Source: Agaribacterium sp. ZY112
Lineage (GTDB): Bacteria > Pseudomonadota > Gammaproteobacteria > Pseudomonadales > Cellvibrionaceae
Assembly: GCF_041346925.1 (NCBI RefSeq)
Contig: NZ_CP166840.1
Coordinates: 1,426,001-1,490,000, forward strand
Length of the DNA: 64,000 nt
Direction of reading: 5' to 3'
In this document: in pieces, positions 43,674 through 53,706 of the stretch
How positions within the stretch are numbered: the first letter of the stretch is position 1
How the letters are laid out: every line of letters starts with the position of its first letter
The notes under the pieces: model-generated
Database searches by the model: none
What the model was told of the DNA's origin: nothing
The model's input: the letters and a program-made list of their open reading frames with translations, nothing else
Translations under genes and position numbers: made by a program

Positions 43674-45560
43674 TTAGTTAAATAAGTTCTTTAACTTTTC
43701 TTCCGCTTGTTTCTTAAGTTTTTCTTCTTGCTTTTTACGTTCAGCTTCAGCCTTGGCTTTTTGCTTCTCTAGCTCTTTTTTAGCTTGAGCTTCGGCTTTG
43801 TCTTGTTGCTGTTTGGCGTAATCTTGCAGTTGAGTCTTTAATAGATCATCTAGCTTGGTGCCATTTTTACTGAGTAGGTTGGTGTCAGCTGGTAGGCCAA
43901 GATTGGGATCAAGGTCTTTTAAATAAGCATTTAGACGTTCGTTTAGGGCTGTGTCGAGCTTGGCACGCCACTCAGTTTGTTTCTCTTTAAAGCGTTGGTT
44001 AAAGGCTTTTTGTAGCTGGCTATCTAGGTTGGAGCCAATACGTAAGTCGAGCTCATCCACCGCGCCGGTAAAGCCAATATCTAAATCAAAGCTGTGGATT
44101 TTTTCGAGCGCAGCGCCCACTTCCTTGGCAAACTGGGTTTTACCGTCGCTGGAGAACTTAGCTTTACTAAACAGGGCTTTGGCGTCGCCATCAAGCTTGC
44201 CATCAATCAGTTTTGCGCTGCCACTTAAACGACCGTTTGCTTTATCCATCGTAACAGCCAGCTTGTTTGATTCACTTAGCTTCTGCTTGCTTAGGCCTAA
44301 ACTGGCAACGCTAAAGTTGGCAGTGTTGACGGCGGGAGTTTGGCGATAGTCGAGTATGGCGTCCGCATTTAAGCCGCTCATTTGGCCCCACTGCTTACTG
44401 CTTAGGGTCAGTGTTGATGGCTTGCCGGTGATTTCCTGCTGGTGAGTTAGGTTGTTGGCTAGAATAAGTATTTCACCCATATCATCAAGCATGCTTAATT
44501 TACCGCGCTTGATTAGGAAGTCAGGTAGAGGCTCTTGTTCAGGGAAGCGAATAAAGCGGCCTTCAAGGCGTATTGGTTCTTCGGCTTCAGCTTCACTTTT
44601 GATTTCGTTAATACGTGCGATATAAGGCTGAGCCTTATTGTACCAATATAAGAAGGTATTGCTGTATTCACCGACCTCAGAGCCAAAAAGTAAACCGCTT
44701 AGGTTGGCTACGCCTCCAGCATTTAAACCGTATTTGTTTTTGAGGTGTTCGTAATCCGCTTTAGGTGCGTTCTTTAAGTTACTGAGTTCACCTTTAAGTT
44801 CTTTTTGACTGCGCTTGATCAAGGTCTTTGCTTCATCGATCGCCTTTTTGTCGGCTCGCATGGCTTTTTTGATGTCATCAAATTTGCGTTTGCGCGCATT
44901 AAAGTCGGCTACGGATTTAAGCTCGCCAGATGTTAGTTTTTTGATGTCTTGTTCATAGCTTTTCAGTTTGTTGCTGTTAGGCAAGCGTTTTTCTAAGTTT
45001 TCCCAGCTTTTCTTTTTTTCATCAATGGAAGTGGCTAGTGTTTTATAAGCAGCATCGGTTTTAAGCGGCTCTCTAGCTAGCAGTGTTTTTGCGTCTGGGG
45101 CTGCGGCGGCAGCATCTTTTAAGCCTTTGCTAATTTCTTCTTTGAGAGTCTCTTCTTCGGCTTGGGCTTTGACTTCTTCAGGGCTAAGTGGTTTTTTCTT
45201 AAGAAGCCCTGATTTACTGCGTTCCGTATCAAAGGCCAGACCCGTTAGACTCATGTCCTCAATAATTACTTGGCCCATTAATAAGCGCAATAAGCGAAGC
45301 TGCATGGTTGCCTGTTCAAATTCAAATAAGTTGCGCATCGCCGCGTTTTCATCACCAACACTTACGCCGTGCACGGTGATGCCTGCAGGTGAATACTGTA
45401 GCTCAACTTTATTTACATTTACTTTAGCGTTAAAAATTTCTTCACCGCCAGCTTCCATCCCCCACTTGATTAAGGTGCCTGCAAACAAGTAAAAGGCCAG
45501 CGCTAGGCCTCCAACAATGGCGATAAAGGCTAATAGTCCTTGCCAACGCAATGCTTTCAT
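43674..45560 (-). CDS. TIGR03545-family protein
   Basis: A 628-residue protein with one N-terminal transmembrane helix (LLAFIAIVGGLALAFYLFAGTLI) and a large soluble part. It begins with an AsmA-like segment (VNKVELQYSPAGITVHGVSVGD), continues with long Lys/Glu coiled coils (about 190-290), a beta-rich section (about 340-470) and a final highly charged coiled coil (AKKELEKQKAKAEAERKKQEEKL, about 590-628). Length and pattern match the TIGR03545 family, always found with the small TIGR03546 protein, as here 14 nt upstream. The function is unknown; an AsmA-like envelope lipid-transport link is a guess. Confidence 0.85.
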   Translation of the reverse strand: MKALRWQGLLAFIAIVGGLALAFYLFAGTLIKWGMEAGGEEIFNAKVNVNKVELQYSPAGITVHGVSVGDENAAMRNLFEFEQATMQLRLLRLLMGQVIIEDMSLTGLAFDTERSKSGLLKKKPLSPEEVKAQAEEETLKEEISKGLKDAAAAAPDAKTLLAREPLKTDAAYKTLATSIDEKKKSWENLEKRLPNSNKLKSYEQDIKKLTSGELKSVADFNARKRKFDDIKKAMRADKKAIDEAKTLIKRSQKELKGELSNLKNAPKADYEHLKNKYGLNAGGVANLSGLLFGSEVGEYSNTFLYWYNKAQPYIARINEIKSEAEAEEPIRLEGRFIRFPEQEPLPDFLIKRGKLSMLDDMGEILILANNLTHQQEITGKPSTLTLSSKQWGQMSGLNADAILDYRQTPAVNTANFSVASLGLSKQKLSESNKLAVTMDKANGRLSGSAKLIDGKLDGDAKALFSKAKFSSDGKTQFAKEVGAALEKIHSFDLDIGFTGAVDELDLRIGSNLDSQLQKAFNQRFKEKQTEWRAKLDTALNERLNAYLKDLDPNLGLPADTNLLSKNGTKLDDLLKTQLQDYAKQQQDKAEAQAKKELEKQKAKAEAERKKQEEKLKKQAEEKLKNLFN

Positions 45561-45574
45561 TTTACTTCTCCCTC

Positions 45575-46096
45575 TTATTTCACTGCGTTAGTTAGGTCAA
45601 CCGCGTCTTGCGCTAGGTTGAACCACTTAGATGCTTTGATGGCTTTTACTAGGTGGGTTTTCATCACCCAAGCAAGAATACGTTCACGGTACTTAACGAT
45701 GATGAATCGAGAAATAAGTAAACAAGGCAAAAACGCTAAGATTGAAAATACGACTGAGCCGAGTACTAAGGTGTGATTAAAATGCGCTAAACGCCAAATT
45801 TCACTTTGGTACATCGCTGTCCAAGTGCCGTTTAATGACTCGTTGTGAAGTAGGCCTTCGCCAATATTGAGAAAAACGGAGTCAAGCAGGTAAGCAAGGC
45901 CGGAGCAAACAACCATGCTGACTAAGACTGCCGATATATTGATACGCAATAGGCAAATCAAAAACAGGGTGAGGATATTATGCAGACTGAATAGTGGGGT
46001 AAAACCCAGCACCATGCCCATAGCAATGCCGGCTGCAATCTGTGTCGGACTGACGTCAGCATTAAGTAATTTAAAGAGTTTTAACAGTTGGCCCAT
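45575..46096 (-). CDS. TIGR03546-family membrane protein
   Basis: A 173-residue inner-membrane protein, partner of the TIGR03545 gene. It has a DUF2062-like N-terminal motif, SPTQIAAGIAMGMVLGFTPLFSLHN, and about three or four helices, with a basic C-terminus. The start ATG at 46096 follows GGAAGGACTC. Together the pair forms a small two-gene operon widely kept in marine gammaproteobacteria; the role is unknown. Confidence 0.87.
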   Translation of the reverse strand: MGQLLKLFKLLNADVSPTQIAAGIAMGMVLGFTPLFSLHNILTLFLICLLRINISAVLVSMVVCSGLAYLLDSVFLNIGEGLLHNESLNGTWTAMYQSEIWRLAHFNHTLVLGSVVFSILAFLPCLLISRFIIVKYRERILAWVMKTHLVKAIKASKWFNLAQDAVDLTNAVK

Positions 46097-46277
46097 GGAG
46101 AGTCCTTCCCTGCGGCTTAACGAAGATGATAGCTGTCCAGTTTAAGACTTTATGTTCAGCTTTGAAAGCGGGATGCGGGTGAGTGGGAGCTAGTTTGGAT
46201 AATCGCTTAAGCAAGCACCCAAAGCCGTCCCTTTAAAAGGTTCTTAAGCGCCTATGTAGGCGCTTACATAGCGGTGT

Positions 46278-47987
46278 TTATTTTGCGTAGACCTCTTGGC
46301 CTGCATAAATGGTTTTTTCGACTTGGGTTTGATGAATTTTATGAACATCTATCTCAAAAAGATTGTGTCCGAGAATGATCATATCGGCTTGCTTACCTGT
46401 CTCTATCGAGCCCGTTTTCTGGCCTAGGCCGATCGCTTGTGCACCGTTAAGGGTTAAGATTTTAATGCCTGTTGCTAAATCTACGGCAAACTGAGCTCCT
46501 AGTTTTCTGTCGGAGCCTCCCGGCGCCTCGCGGGTAATCATGGATTCTAAGCCGGGCCATGGGCTGGGAGTTAATGATACGGTCCAGTCGGACCCATAAG
46601 AGACTTTGGCTCCGTTTTCTACTAAGGCTTTAATGGGCCACGAGCGGTCGGTTCTATCACCAATATCTTTACGGATAATATCCTCACCATCATTGGGGAA
46701 CCAAAGTGCCGGAGAGGCTTCGTAAACGACCCCCAATTTATGGAAGCGTTTGATGTCTTCAGGCGCAATAAAGGTGCCGTGAGCGATGGAGTGAGACGTG
46801 CCTAAAGTTGCTTTGGGTAAATTTGCGTATATGTCGAGGGCACCGCGAATGGCTCGGTCTCCAATGCCGTGTACCTTTGTGGCAAAACCTTGTTCAACAT
46901 AAACAGCCATGTCTTTTTTTACATCGTTAAAGCTGTAGCGTAAATCACCCCTAAAGTCGGTACCGTGGAAAGGATCTAGCATAGCGGCAGTTTGACCGGC
47001 AGCAGAACCATCCAGAATATACTTCACGGCATTGGGGCGAATACGTTCCGTGCGGTAGTGTGCTGCATTGCGAATTAATGCGTCTTGGGCTGTTTTTTGT
47101 TTGGGGTCATTAAATTCGAGTGGTGTGGCTAAGCTGATATGTACCCAGTGCTTCAAACTGCTCTGTTTTTCGAGGGCCGTATAGGCGTCGAGATTTCTTT
47201 TTACGCCATAAGCGTCATTGATACCGGTGACCCCATAAGAAGACATTTCATTAAGAAATGCTTGCATGCCTTTGCTGGCCCATATGTCGTCAGGGTATTG
47301 GTCGAGGGCGTTGGTAACGAGGGTTGCTGCGGTTTCTCGAAAGACTCCTGTTAACTCTCCTTTGTCATCTTTTACAAAGATCCCGCCAGCTGGTGGCGTG
47401 ATGTCCTTAGTGATGCCTAGCTCTTTTAATGCCATGCTATTTAGAAGCATGGCGTGCGCTCCTTGATCCCAAAGAGCAACTGGGCGATCGGCAACGATGG
47501 CATCTAAGCTGCTTTTATTTGAGGGAAGCGTTGTGCCTGCAATTAAACCGTTATTATCAGCAAGCCAGTTGAGGGTGCCGCCATAGAGCCACTTTTTATC
47601 GGGGTTGTTTTTGCGAAACTCGCGGATGGTCTTCGTAATACTTTGCCAATCATCCGATGCGCTAATAAATATATTTAAATAATTATCCGCCCCCATATCT
47701 GGGTGAATATGTTCATCAATGATGCCCGGCATGACAAACTTTCCACGAAGGTCGATAAGTTTGGTATTGGGACCTTTAAATTTATTAACCTCTTTGTTGG
47801 AGCCAACTTCAATAAATTTAGCATCGCGTATCGCAACGGCTTCAGCCCAAACCTGTTGTTGATTAACGGTATAAATTTTACCGTTGGTATAAATGGTATC
47901 TGCCACGTCACTTGCCAAAGCGCTCTGGCCTAATAACACACTGAAGCTTAAAAAAACGCCAGCCATCTTACCTAAGCTAGTCTTCAT
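46278..47987 (-). CDS. Exported YtcJ-like amidohydrolase
   Basis: A metal-dependent amidohydrolase of 569 residues from the ATG at 47987, chosen for the AAAGGA site and the signal peptide MKTSLGKMAGVFLSFSVLLGQSALAS that starts there; the frame remains open to 48041. The amidohydrolase-3 pattern is present: NGKIYTVN, VMPGIIDEHIHPDMG (metal His-x-His), the core lysine/histidine region KVHGIGDRAI, IAHGTFI, YGSDWTVSL (metal Asp) and KQADMIILGHNLFE. YtcJ-type enzymes cleave formamides or amides, but the substrate here is unknown. It lies downstream of a second amidohydrolase on the same strand with 334 nt between. Confidence 0.87.
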   Translation of the reverse strand: MKTSLGKMAGVFLSFSVLLGQSALASDVADTIYTNGKIYTVNQQQVWAEAVAIRDAKFIEVGSNKEVNKFKGPNTKLIDLRGKFVMPGIIDEHIHPDMGADNYLNIFISASDDWQSITKTIREFRKNNPDKKWLYGGTLNWLADNNGLIAGTTLPSNKSSLDAIVADRPVALWDQGAHAMLLNSMALKELGITKDITPPAGGIFVKDDKGELTGVFRETAATLVTNALDQYPDDIWASKGMQAFLNEMSSYGVTGINDAYGVKRNLDAYTALEKQSSLKHWVHISLATPLEFNDPKQKTAQDALIRNAAHYRTERIRPNAVKYILDGSAAGQTAAMLDPFHGTDFRGDLRYSFNDVKKDMAVYVEQGFATKVHGIGDRAIRGALDIYANLPKATLGTSHSIAHGTFIAPEDIKRFHKLGVVYEASPALWFPNDGEDIIRKDIGDRTDRSWPIKALVENGAKVSYGSDWTVSLTPSPWPGLESMITREAPGGSDRKLGAQFAVDLATGIKILTLNGAQAIGLGQKTGSIETGKQADMIILGHNLFEIDVHKIHQTQVEKTIYAGQEVYAK

Positions 47988-48321
47988 CGATATATCCTTT
48001 CTGTATTGCCAGCAATGGATGGCAGCGCTATTAATAAACAAATGAGGCAGGTTCCGAGAGGGGCTGTGTTATGTAATAAGTGATCTCGTATTTCTAATAG
48101 TTGCATGTGAGTTCCTGAGTCACTGAACCGTCAACATCTAATGATGATACATTATTTACGTATATTTTTAGTGGGCTATTTCAACGGTCTGCGCTTGTTA
48201 AGAATGCTCTCCCTTCCTTTTTACATAAGCACGTCATGCATTGGGCGCTCACAGTTTTGGCAATTGATAGTGCTGATTTTTTTGCAATGCAGGACGTGAG
48301 ATTTGAAGACAGCGGGGGGTA
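47988..48321. other. Intergenic region upstream of the YtcJ-like gene
   Basis: About 334 bases between two amidohydrolase genes on the same strand. It has AT-rich stretches around 48130-48180 that could be a promoter for the YtcJ-like gene, but no hairpin with a T run and no coding pattern that I can support. Confidence 0.35.
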
Positions 48322-49815
48322 TTACAGGTTTATATTTTTAGCTGACAACGTATGCCGTTGATGCACTTCGCCATGCAAAATGACAGTCTCTATACTGTTG
48401 TAGGCTTGGGCACTAGTAAGAGGATTGTCATTGAGTACTAATAAATTGGCTCGTTTTCCGACGTCAATGCTACCGAGTTGTTCTTCTAAACCGAGTGCTT
48501 TGGCATTGGCCAGTGTTAAGGCATGTAAAATAGCTGGTAGTGGCACGCCTGCCTCAGCTAGGCGCTGAATCTCTAAATAGCCATTTAGGCCAGGGAATTG
48601 GGTATAAAAGGGGCCACTGGGCGTATCGCTGCCAAATAATAAGCGCGCATCATGCTGGGCTAGCTGCTGTACTACTACGCTGGCTCTTTTAATTGGGGCG
48701 CTGTACTCCTCTTTGAGATCTTGGTAGCGCACATCACTCAGTTTAAGCCCCATGTTTTTGGCCATTACGCTGCGCATCCACCGACCTTCGGAAGATTGGT
48801 ACCAACGGCTTAACTCCTTAGGCATGGCATGTGCTAGCGATGGCATATCGAAATAGGCATCGTTAAACAGTTCTTGTTCACCGTAAATAACTTGTATGGT
48901 TGCTTGGTAGCCAATTTGCTGTTCAGCTATTTGGTCTATTAATTTAAGGATCTTGGGGCTGGGTTTTAATGTACTTTTATTGCCCCAGCGCCACATACCG
49001 TGAGCGATCACATCGGCACCGGCATTAACAGCAAAGATCTGTGATGCTTGGCTGTTACCGTGAACGAAGACTGGCATAGCGTATTGATGTGCACTGCTGA
49101 TGAGCTCCTGCATCATTGCTTTGCTGGGGTTAGGCAAATTACTTTGGCCACCAAAGCCCTCTTCGTAGAAGGTTTTTACACACTGTGCACCGGCTTGTTT
49201 GATTTTTTTTACAACGGCACTGGGGCTATTGTCTTTTGCATTTATATGTTTAGGGATAGTGTCTTTTTGTTTTTCATCGTAGACGATATAAGGTGCCATA
49301 TCGCTGTTAAAGCGCTCGTGCCTGGGTAGCCATGAAAGCGGATAGCCATTGGCAATAGGCGCGGCTAAACAAAAGTAAGCATCGGGGCGAAGTGCTTGCT
49401 TATTCCATTCATCAATGCTCTTTTTGTTTGCTAATAGATCGAGCACCGTAGTAAAACCAAAATACAGATAGCTACGTGGAATTTGTGCTTTGGCTTGCTC
49501 TGCAATAGCGGGATGCTTATTGATGTGCTCGTCTTTCATTCCGGGAATGCCCTCTAGATGCACATGGCTGTCGATCAAACCTGGAATAAGGTACTTACCT
49601 TCACCGTTAATTACCTTCTCGGCTTTAAAGGCTTGTTTGGAGATGGCTTTGATATAGCCATTTTCAAGCAGTATGTTTTGCGGGCCGAGAGCCCCATTAT
49701 TATTCGAATCTATAAGTTGTATGTTGTTAATAGCGATACGTTGGGCGTGAGCCTGAGTATTCAAGCAGAAAAATACATAGATAAGAAAGGTGTAGCTAAG
49801 GCGTAAGAATTTCAT
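48322..49815 (-). CDS. Exported imidazolonepropionase-like amidohydrolase
   Basis: A 497-residue amidohydrolase with a signal peptide (LSYTFLIYVFFCLNTQAHA). Motifs: YLIPGLIDSHVHLEG (metal His-x-His), CVKTFYEEGFGG (region of the bridging Lys), MPVFVHGNSQASQIF, ADVIAHGMWRWG, RLLFGSDTPSGP (metal Asp) and GSIDVGKRANLLVLNDNP. This fits the metallo-dependent hydrolase subgroup near imidazolonepropionase/prolidase enzymes, acting in the periplasm. The substrate is unknown. It is divergent from the AraC-type gene (175 nt between), which may control it. Confidence 0.86.
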   Translation of the reverse strand: MKFLRLSYTFLIYVFFCLNTQAHAQRIAINNIQLIDSNNNGALGPQNILLENGYIKAISKQAFKAEKVINGEGKYLIPGLIDSHVHLEGIPGMKDEHINKHPAIAEQAKAQIPRSYLYFGFTTVLDLLANKKSIDEWNKQALRPDAYFCLAAPIANGYPLSWLPRHERFNSDMAPYIVYDEKQKDTIPKHINAKDNSPSAVVKKIKQAGAQCVKTFYEEGFGGQSNLPNPSKAMMQELISSAHQYAMPVFVHGNSQASQIFAVNAGADVIAHGMWRWGNKSTLKPSPKILKLIDQIAEQQIGYQATIQVIYGEQELFNDAYFDMPSLAHAMPKELSRWYQSSEGRWMRSVMAKNMGLKLSDVRYQDLKEEYSAPIKRASVVVQQLAQHDARLLFGSDTPSGPFYTQFPGLNGYLEIQRLAEAGVPLPAILHALTLANAKALGLEEQLGSIDVGKRANLLVLNDNPLTSAQAYNSIETVILHGEVHQRHTLSAKNINL

Positions 49816-49990
49816 GCGAATAAGGTTTTATAGTTAGACGAAAGCTATTTTTTACCTAATCTGTGCCGCTTAGAGACCTAAAACGCGTTTTAGGTCGAAA
49901 TTAACGCCTCTATTTTGTACAGTTCTGCTCCTTGAGACCCTTTGGGTAAAGCCCGCCCACCATTATTCTTACCTTATTGTTAAACGAAAC

Positions 49991-51103
49991 ATGCAGTCAG
50001 TTACTATTCACACATCCTTTGTTGTTGCCACGCTGTGGTTTCTGTTAGGTCTACATCTTATTTCTATAAGTGCCCCGAGTGGTGCCACTGGTCGTATTTC
50101 TGCCAGGCTCGCCCCGAGCTTATTGGCTCTTAATTGTTTTTTATGGGCTATTCAAAATACCTTACTGGCTTGCAATTTATTAGGTGCTCCCCAACAGCTA
50201 GTTTTGCTTCGTCCTATTCTAGCTATGTTACTTGGGCCTAGTTTGTATTTTTATTATCTTGTTTCTACAAGGCCTCATTTTCAATTTCGGGCGCACCAGT
50301 TCATACACCTTCTACCTTTGTTAGTACTCACTTTTCTTTTGTTTGCCGATCTTACTAAAGCTTATTTTTTGATTGATGCTTTTATCCTGATAAGTATGAG
50401 CAGCTATACGCTTTTTATTATGCTGAACCTATCTTCAGTACAACGCCTTACGAGTGATGAAAACTTAAACAATGAGGCTGAGGATAAGCGCGAGTATAAA
50501 AAAGAAGTGTATCTATGGTTGTGGTTGGTATCAGGCATGATGCTGATTTCGGTCGTGGTTGATATCGCTATCCTTATCGAACTCATGCTTACGAATAAAC
50601 CCTTGGCGGAGTCTGTCTGGCTTGCGTTCGGTTCGACGCTATTTCTACTTTTTAGCGCTTTTGTTTTGTTGTGTTTTTTGCGGCGCTCGAGCTTATTTGA
50701 GTGGGTGTATGTTCTAGGTGAGGCTCGCAGGCAAAAGTATGCAAGCTCTAAACTAACGGATGAGGACTGTAAGCAGTATTTCAAAAAACTAGAGCGACTC
50801 CTTAACTCCAATAAGCCCTATAAAGATGGCCGCTTAAAACTAGGAGATGTTGCTAAGCTGCTAGAACTTAACCCGCGTGTGCTTTCCGAGGTGGTGAATA
50901 GGCGGTGTGCTATGAATTTTTCTAGTTATTTGAATACCTATCGAGTTGAAGAGGTTAAGCGTTTGTTGCTTGCCGAACCTGAAAAAAACATCACTGAACT
51001 TATGTTCGATTCGGGTTTTGTTACCAAGTCTACTTTTAATAAAGAGTTTGCTCGTGTGTGTGGCTGCTCCCCTTCTGCTTATAGAGCACAGAATTTGCCG
51101 TAA
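49991..51103 (+). CDS. AraC-family regulator with N-terminal membrane domain
   Basis: A 370-residue regulator with an N-terminal block of six or seven hydrophobic helices (about 8-235: FVVATLWFLLGLHLISI; LVLLRPILAMLLGPSLYFYYLV; FIHLLPLLVLTFLLFADL; VYLWLWLVSGMMLISVVVDIAILIEL; WLAFGSTLFLLFSAFVLLCFL) and a C-terminal AraC domain (about 265-368) with LKLGDVAKLLELNPRVLSEVVNRRCAMNFSSYLNTYRVEEVKRLL and the second helix-turn-helix ITELMFDSGFVTKSTFNKEFARVCGCSPSAYR. DNA binding from the membrane is likely. Divergent from the amidohydrolase gene. The signal is unknown. Confidence 0.88.
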   Translation: MQSVTIHTSFVVATLWFLLGLHLISISAPSGATGRISARLAPSLLALNCFLWAIQNTLLACNLLGAPQQLVLLRPILAMLLGPSLYFYYLVSTRPHFQFRAHQFIHLLPLLVLTFLLFADLTKAYFLIDAFILISMSSYTLFIMLNLSSVQRLTSDENLNNEAEDKREYKKEVYLWLWLVSGMMLISVVVDIAILIELMLTNKPLAESVWLAFGSTLFLLFSAFVLLCFLRRSSLFEWVYVLGEARRQKYASSKLTDEDCKQYFKKLERLLNSNKPYKDGRLKLGDVAKLLELNPRVLSEVVNRRCAMNFSSYLNTYRVEEVKRLLLAEPEKNITELMFDSGFVTKSTFNKEFARVCGCSPSAYRAQNLP

Positions 51104-51144
51104 ATATGAGGCTTTAGGTAAGTTAATAGCTACTTGTTGGTAAT

Positions 51145-51170
51145 AAAAAAAGGGAGCTTGCGCTCCCTTT
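51145..51170. terminator. Bidirectional terminator between AraC-type and GH5 genes
   Basis: AAAGGGAGC-TTGC-GCTCCCTTT with an A run before and T run after. It serves the AraC-type gene on the plus strand and the convergent cellulase gene on the minus strand. Confidence 0.88.
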
Positions 51171-51232
51171 TAAGGTTTTCTGTTAGGCCATCTTACAACA
51201 AGATAATCTGGCCTAAGCTTCGACCTTACGGC

Positions 51233-53260
51233 TTATTGATTCCAAAGGCGCTTCAACAAGTTCCACTTGGTTTCATCAAAGCCTTGCCACTCGCCCCAAC
51301 CTGCAGTGTTCGAGATTGGATCGTAAGCATGCTTGTACAAACCACCGGTGTCACCTGACTCAGGGTTAATACCCCAGTAACAACCTTGGATTTCTTTTTC
51401 GGCCATGTAGTCAACAAAGACATTCTGCCATTGCTCATCAACACCTGGAGTCACGTGGCCCCAACGGTTGATGTCGCGAACGCTAGAACCATTTGGCCAA
51501 TCTAGGTGTCCACCAAACTCACCGACAACCATGGCGAAACCTTGCTCACGTAGGTAACCAAAGTGCTCGTCCCAGCCTGCGTAAAGTACTTCTGGCTCGA
51601 TCACAATGTCACACTTCGCATCACCGGCTTCGTCGCCTTCTAAGCTCGCACATTCTGGATCGTTTTGATCCATAAAGGCACTCTTAACATAAACTGAAGG
51701 GCCGTAAGCGTGTGGAGAAAGTACTAGGCGCTCTTTAGGAATGTTTAATGGATCTACGCCTTGACCAACAAGGTTTTCACCCCAGTTTGGTACTGATGAC
51801 TCGTCACCGTGAGGCTCGTCGCCAGTGGCGCGTGTGCCACCTGATACACCTTCAACAAAGACAAGAACGTCCGTGTTAACTTCATTGATCGCTTGGTAAG
51901 CGTTCTCAGAAAGCGTTTTCCATTCAGACCATGTGTAGTCATAAGGCTCGTTAAAGATATCAATACCAACGATGTTGTCTACGCCAAGTAGCTCTTGCAT
52001 GCCAGCAAGTTCACGCAGATCGTCAAGCCATAGTTCTTCGTTGTATTCGTGTACGGTAACGCCTGGGCCTACGTCGGTGCCACAAGAGTAAGTTTCACGG
52101 GTGTAGTCGTAATCTTCACGATCAGCATCAACATAAGGAGGCACTGCATCTAAACGACCTGCACGCCAGCCGAGGTAGTTTGAGCATGAGTGAATATCAA
52201 GGATCACGCCCACGTCATTGGCATCAGCAAGTTGGATAAATTCTTCCAAAGACTTACGCGCATTTTCGCCGCGAACAGATGGGTGGTTTTTAAGAACCAC
52301 ACCTTTACCTTGTGGATCGGTAGGATCTAGAGTTTGAGGAGCAATTGGTACACGGATAACGTTAATACCTTGCTCGGTAATCTCGTCAAAAGTTTGCTGC
52401 ATGTCACGGCCAGAACCGGCGCTGCCATTAGTCCAGAAGGTGTTACCTACATAAAGCTCCATCGGTGCGCCGCTTGGGTTGACGCTGTCGTTAGACGGCT
52501 CATGACGACCTTCTAAACCAAACCAGTTGCCACATTGCATAGGCATAATGTCACCGTTCTTGGTGATATTACCTGTTGCGTCTACGCGGTACGTGCCGGT
52601 AACTGGAGAGACTGAAGGCGTTGGTGATGGCTCCATTGAAGGCATCATTGAAGGTTCTGGTGATGGCTCCATAGACGGCATCATTGAAGGTTCTGGTGAT
52701 GGTTCCATAGACGGCATCATTGAAGGTTCTGGTGATGGCTCCATTGACGGCATCATTGAAGGTTCTGGTGATGGTTCCATAGACGGCATCATTGAAGGTT
52801 CTGGTGATGGTTCCATAGACGGCATCATTGAAGGCTCTGGTGATGGCTCCATAGTAGGTATTATCGTTGGCATGGGTGAAGGTGACGGAGATGGTTGACT
52901 GCCGTCTTTGCCATTAAATATAAAGTTGGTAGGAATCGTTGAGCCACCCGGAGATGCAATAAAACCGAAGTTCACTTGCTGGCCACTGCGGATATCGCTG
53001 TTGTAACCCATATCACCCAGTACATAGGTAGAGCCTACATGAGAAATAATTTTGGCATTCCAGATTTGGTCGATGTCAAAGTCGGCTTCAAACTCTACGG
53101 TCCAACCGCTTACGTTTGTAGACTCGTCATTTTCAATAATAGTGGTGCCCTGAAAGGCTGCGCCCCAGTCGCCATTTGAAGACATGTTGACTGTCGCTGC
53201 ACTGGCCCCAGCTGAGGCAATTAAGCTCGTCAGCGTAGCGGCTAATAGTGATTTTTTCAT
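51233..53260 (-). CDS. Secreted GH5 endoglucanase with CBM2 and repeat linker
   Basis: A 675-residue secreted cellulase from the ATG at 53260 (AAGGAG 6 nt upstream; a TTG two codons earlier is less likely). Signal peptide about 1-22; CBM2-type cellulose-binding module about 23-116 ([23 protein letters not shown], surface Trp residues); linker about 119-220 with six tandem [12 protein letters not shown] units; GH5 catalytic domain about 225-675. Acid/base Glu in [13 protein letters not shown] (about 438) and nucleophile Glu in [11 protein letters not shown] (about 581), with HAYGPSVY between. It should cut internal beta-1,4-glucan bonds outside the cell. Cys pairs in the catalytic domain suggest disulfides. 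Monocistronic. Confidence 0.93.
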   Translation of the reverse strand: MKKSLLAATLTSLIASAGASAATVNMSSNGDWGAAFQGTTIIENDESTNVSGWTVEFEADFDIDQIWNAKIISHVGSTYVLGDMGYNSDIRSGQQVNFGFIASPGGSTIPTNFIFNGKDGSQPSPSPSPMPTIIPTMEPSPEPSMMPSMEPSPEPSMMPSMEPSPEPSMMPSMEPSPEPSMMPSMEPSPEPSMMPSMEPSPEPSMMPSMEPSPTPSVSPVTGTYRVDATGNITKNGDIMPMQCGNWFGLEGRHEPSNDSVNPSGAPMELYVGNTFWTNGSAGSGRDMQQTFDEITEQGINVIRVPIAPQTLDPTDPQGKGVVLKNHPSVRGENARKSLEEFIQLADANDVGVILDIHSCSNYLGWRAGRLDAVPPYVDADREDYDYTRETYSCGTDVGPGVTVHEYNEELWLDDLRELAGMQELLGVDNIVGIDIFNEPYDYTWSEWKTLSENAYQAINEVNTDVLVFVEGVSGGTRATGDEPHGDESSVPNWGENLVGQGVDPLNIPKERLVLSPHAYGPSVYVKSAFMDQNDPECASLEGDEAGDAKCDIVIEPEVLYAGWDEHFGYLREQGFAMVVGEFGGHLDWPNGSSVRDINRWGHVTPGVDEQWQNVFVDYMAEKEIQGCYWGINPESGDTGGLYKHAYDPISNTAGWGEWQGFDETKWNLLKRLWNQ
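52634..52849 (-). repeat. Six 36-bp tandem repeats coding the cellulase linker
   Basis: Six copies of a 36-bp unit (coding [12 protein letters not shown]) differ at only a few synonymous positions (ATA/ATT, GGC/GGT). Recent expansion by slippage or recombination is implied, and copy number probably varies between strains. Not a CRISPR array: there are no spacers and the frame is kept. Confidence 0.9.
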
Positions 53261-53706
53261 TAACAACTCCTTGCTAAATATTGGCTCTGCCCCTCGTTTT
53301 CATAACGAAGTCGCAGTTCGATAAAACGCTGTTAATCTAGTGAGCAGTTATGAATGCTTCGCCTAAATTGGTGCATTGCAGGAGTTCAAACGTCTAAAAA
53401 TAAGCAGAATACGTGTAAAAAAACGAAATATGTGCATTAAAAGACGCTGATGGCGCCTTAAATCGCGCCTGTGCTGAATGGAGCAAGGTATTGTGAACGC
53501 ATACACACTTTGAAAAAGAGGCTTTTTTAGATCGTAATAAGCCCGCTTTTATCTACAGGCTAAAGAGGAGGTAAGTAGGAATATATGGACCTTTTAGTTC
53601 GTTAAATTAATGTTTGAGGTTAAGGTCTTGGGCATGACTTTAAGAATGATGCTGTTGAACTGAAGCGTGTAGAGATTAATCATGCTTATGGTCCGTCTTT
53701 GCTACA
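53261..53706. other. Divergent intergenic region before the cellulase and glycosyltransferase genes
   Basis: About 446 bases holding the cellulase promoter (minus strand) and the glycosyltransferase promoter (plus strand). A good -10 hexamer TACAAT lies at 53703-53708, overlapping the annotated ATG of the glycosyltransferase. I see no coding pattern. Confidence 0.4.

Noticed and set aside
52634..52849. Regular 36-bp repeats suggesting a CRISPR array
   Set aside because: The units are contiguous without spacers and keep the reading frame of a linker; no cas genes are present.
52527..52898. Open frame antisense to the cellulase linker, rich in Gly/Asp repeats
   Set aside because: It is a by-product of the 36-bp repeats read on the other strand; the minus-strand gene has a signal peptide, two domains and catalytic residues.
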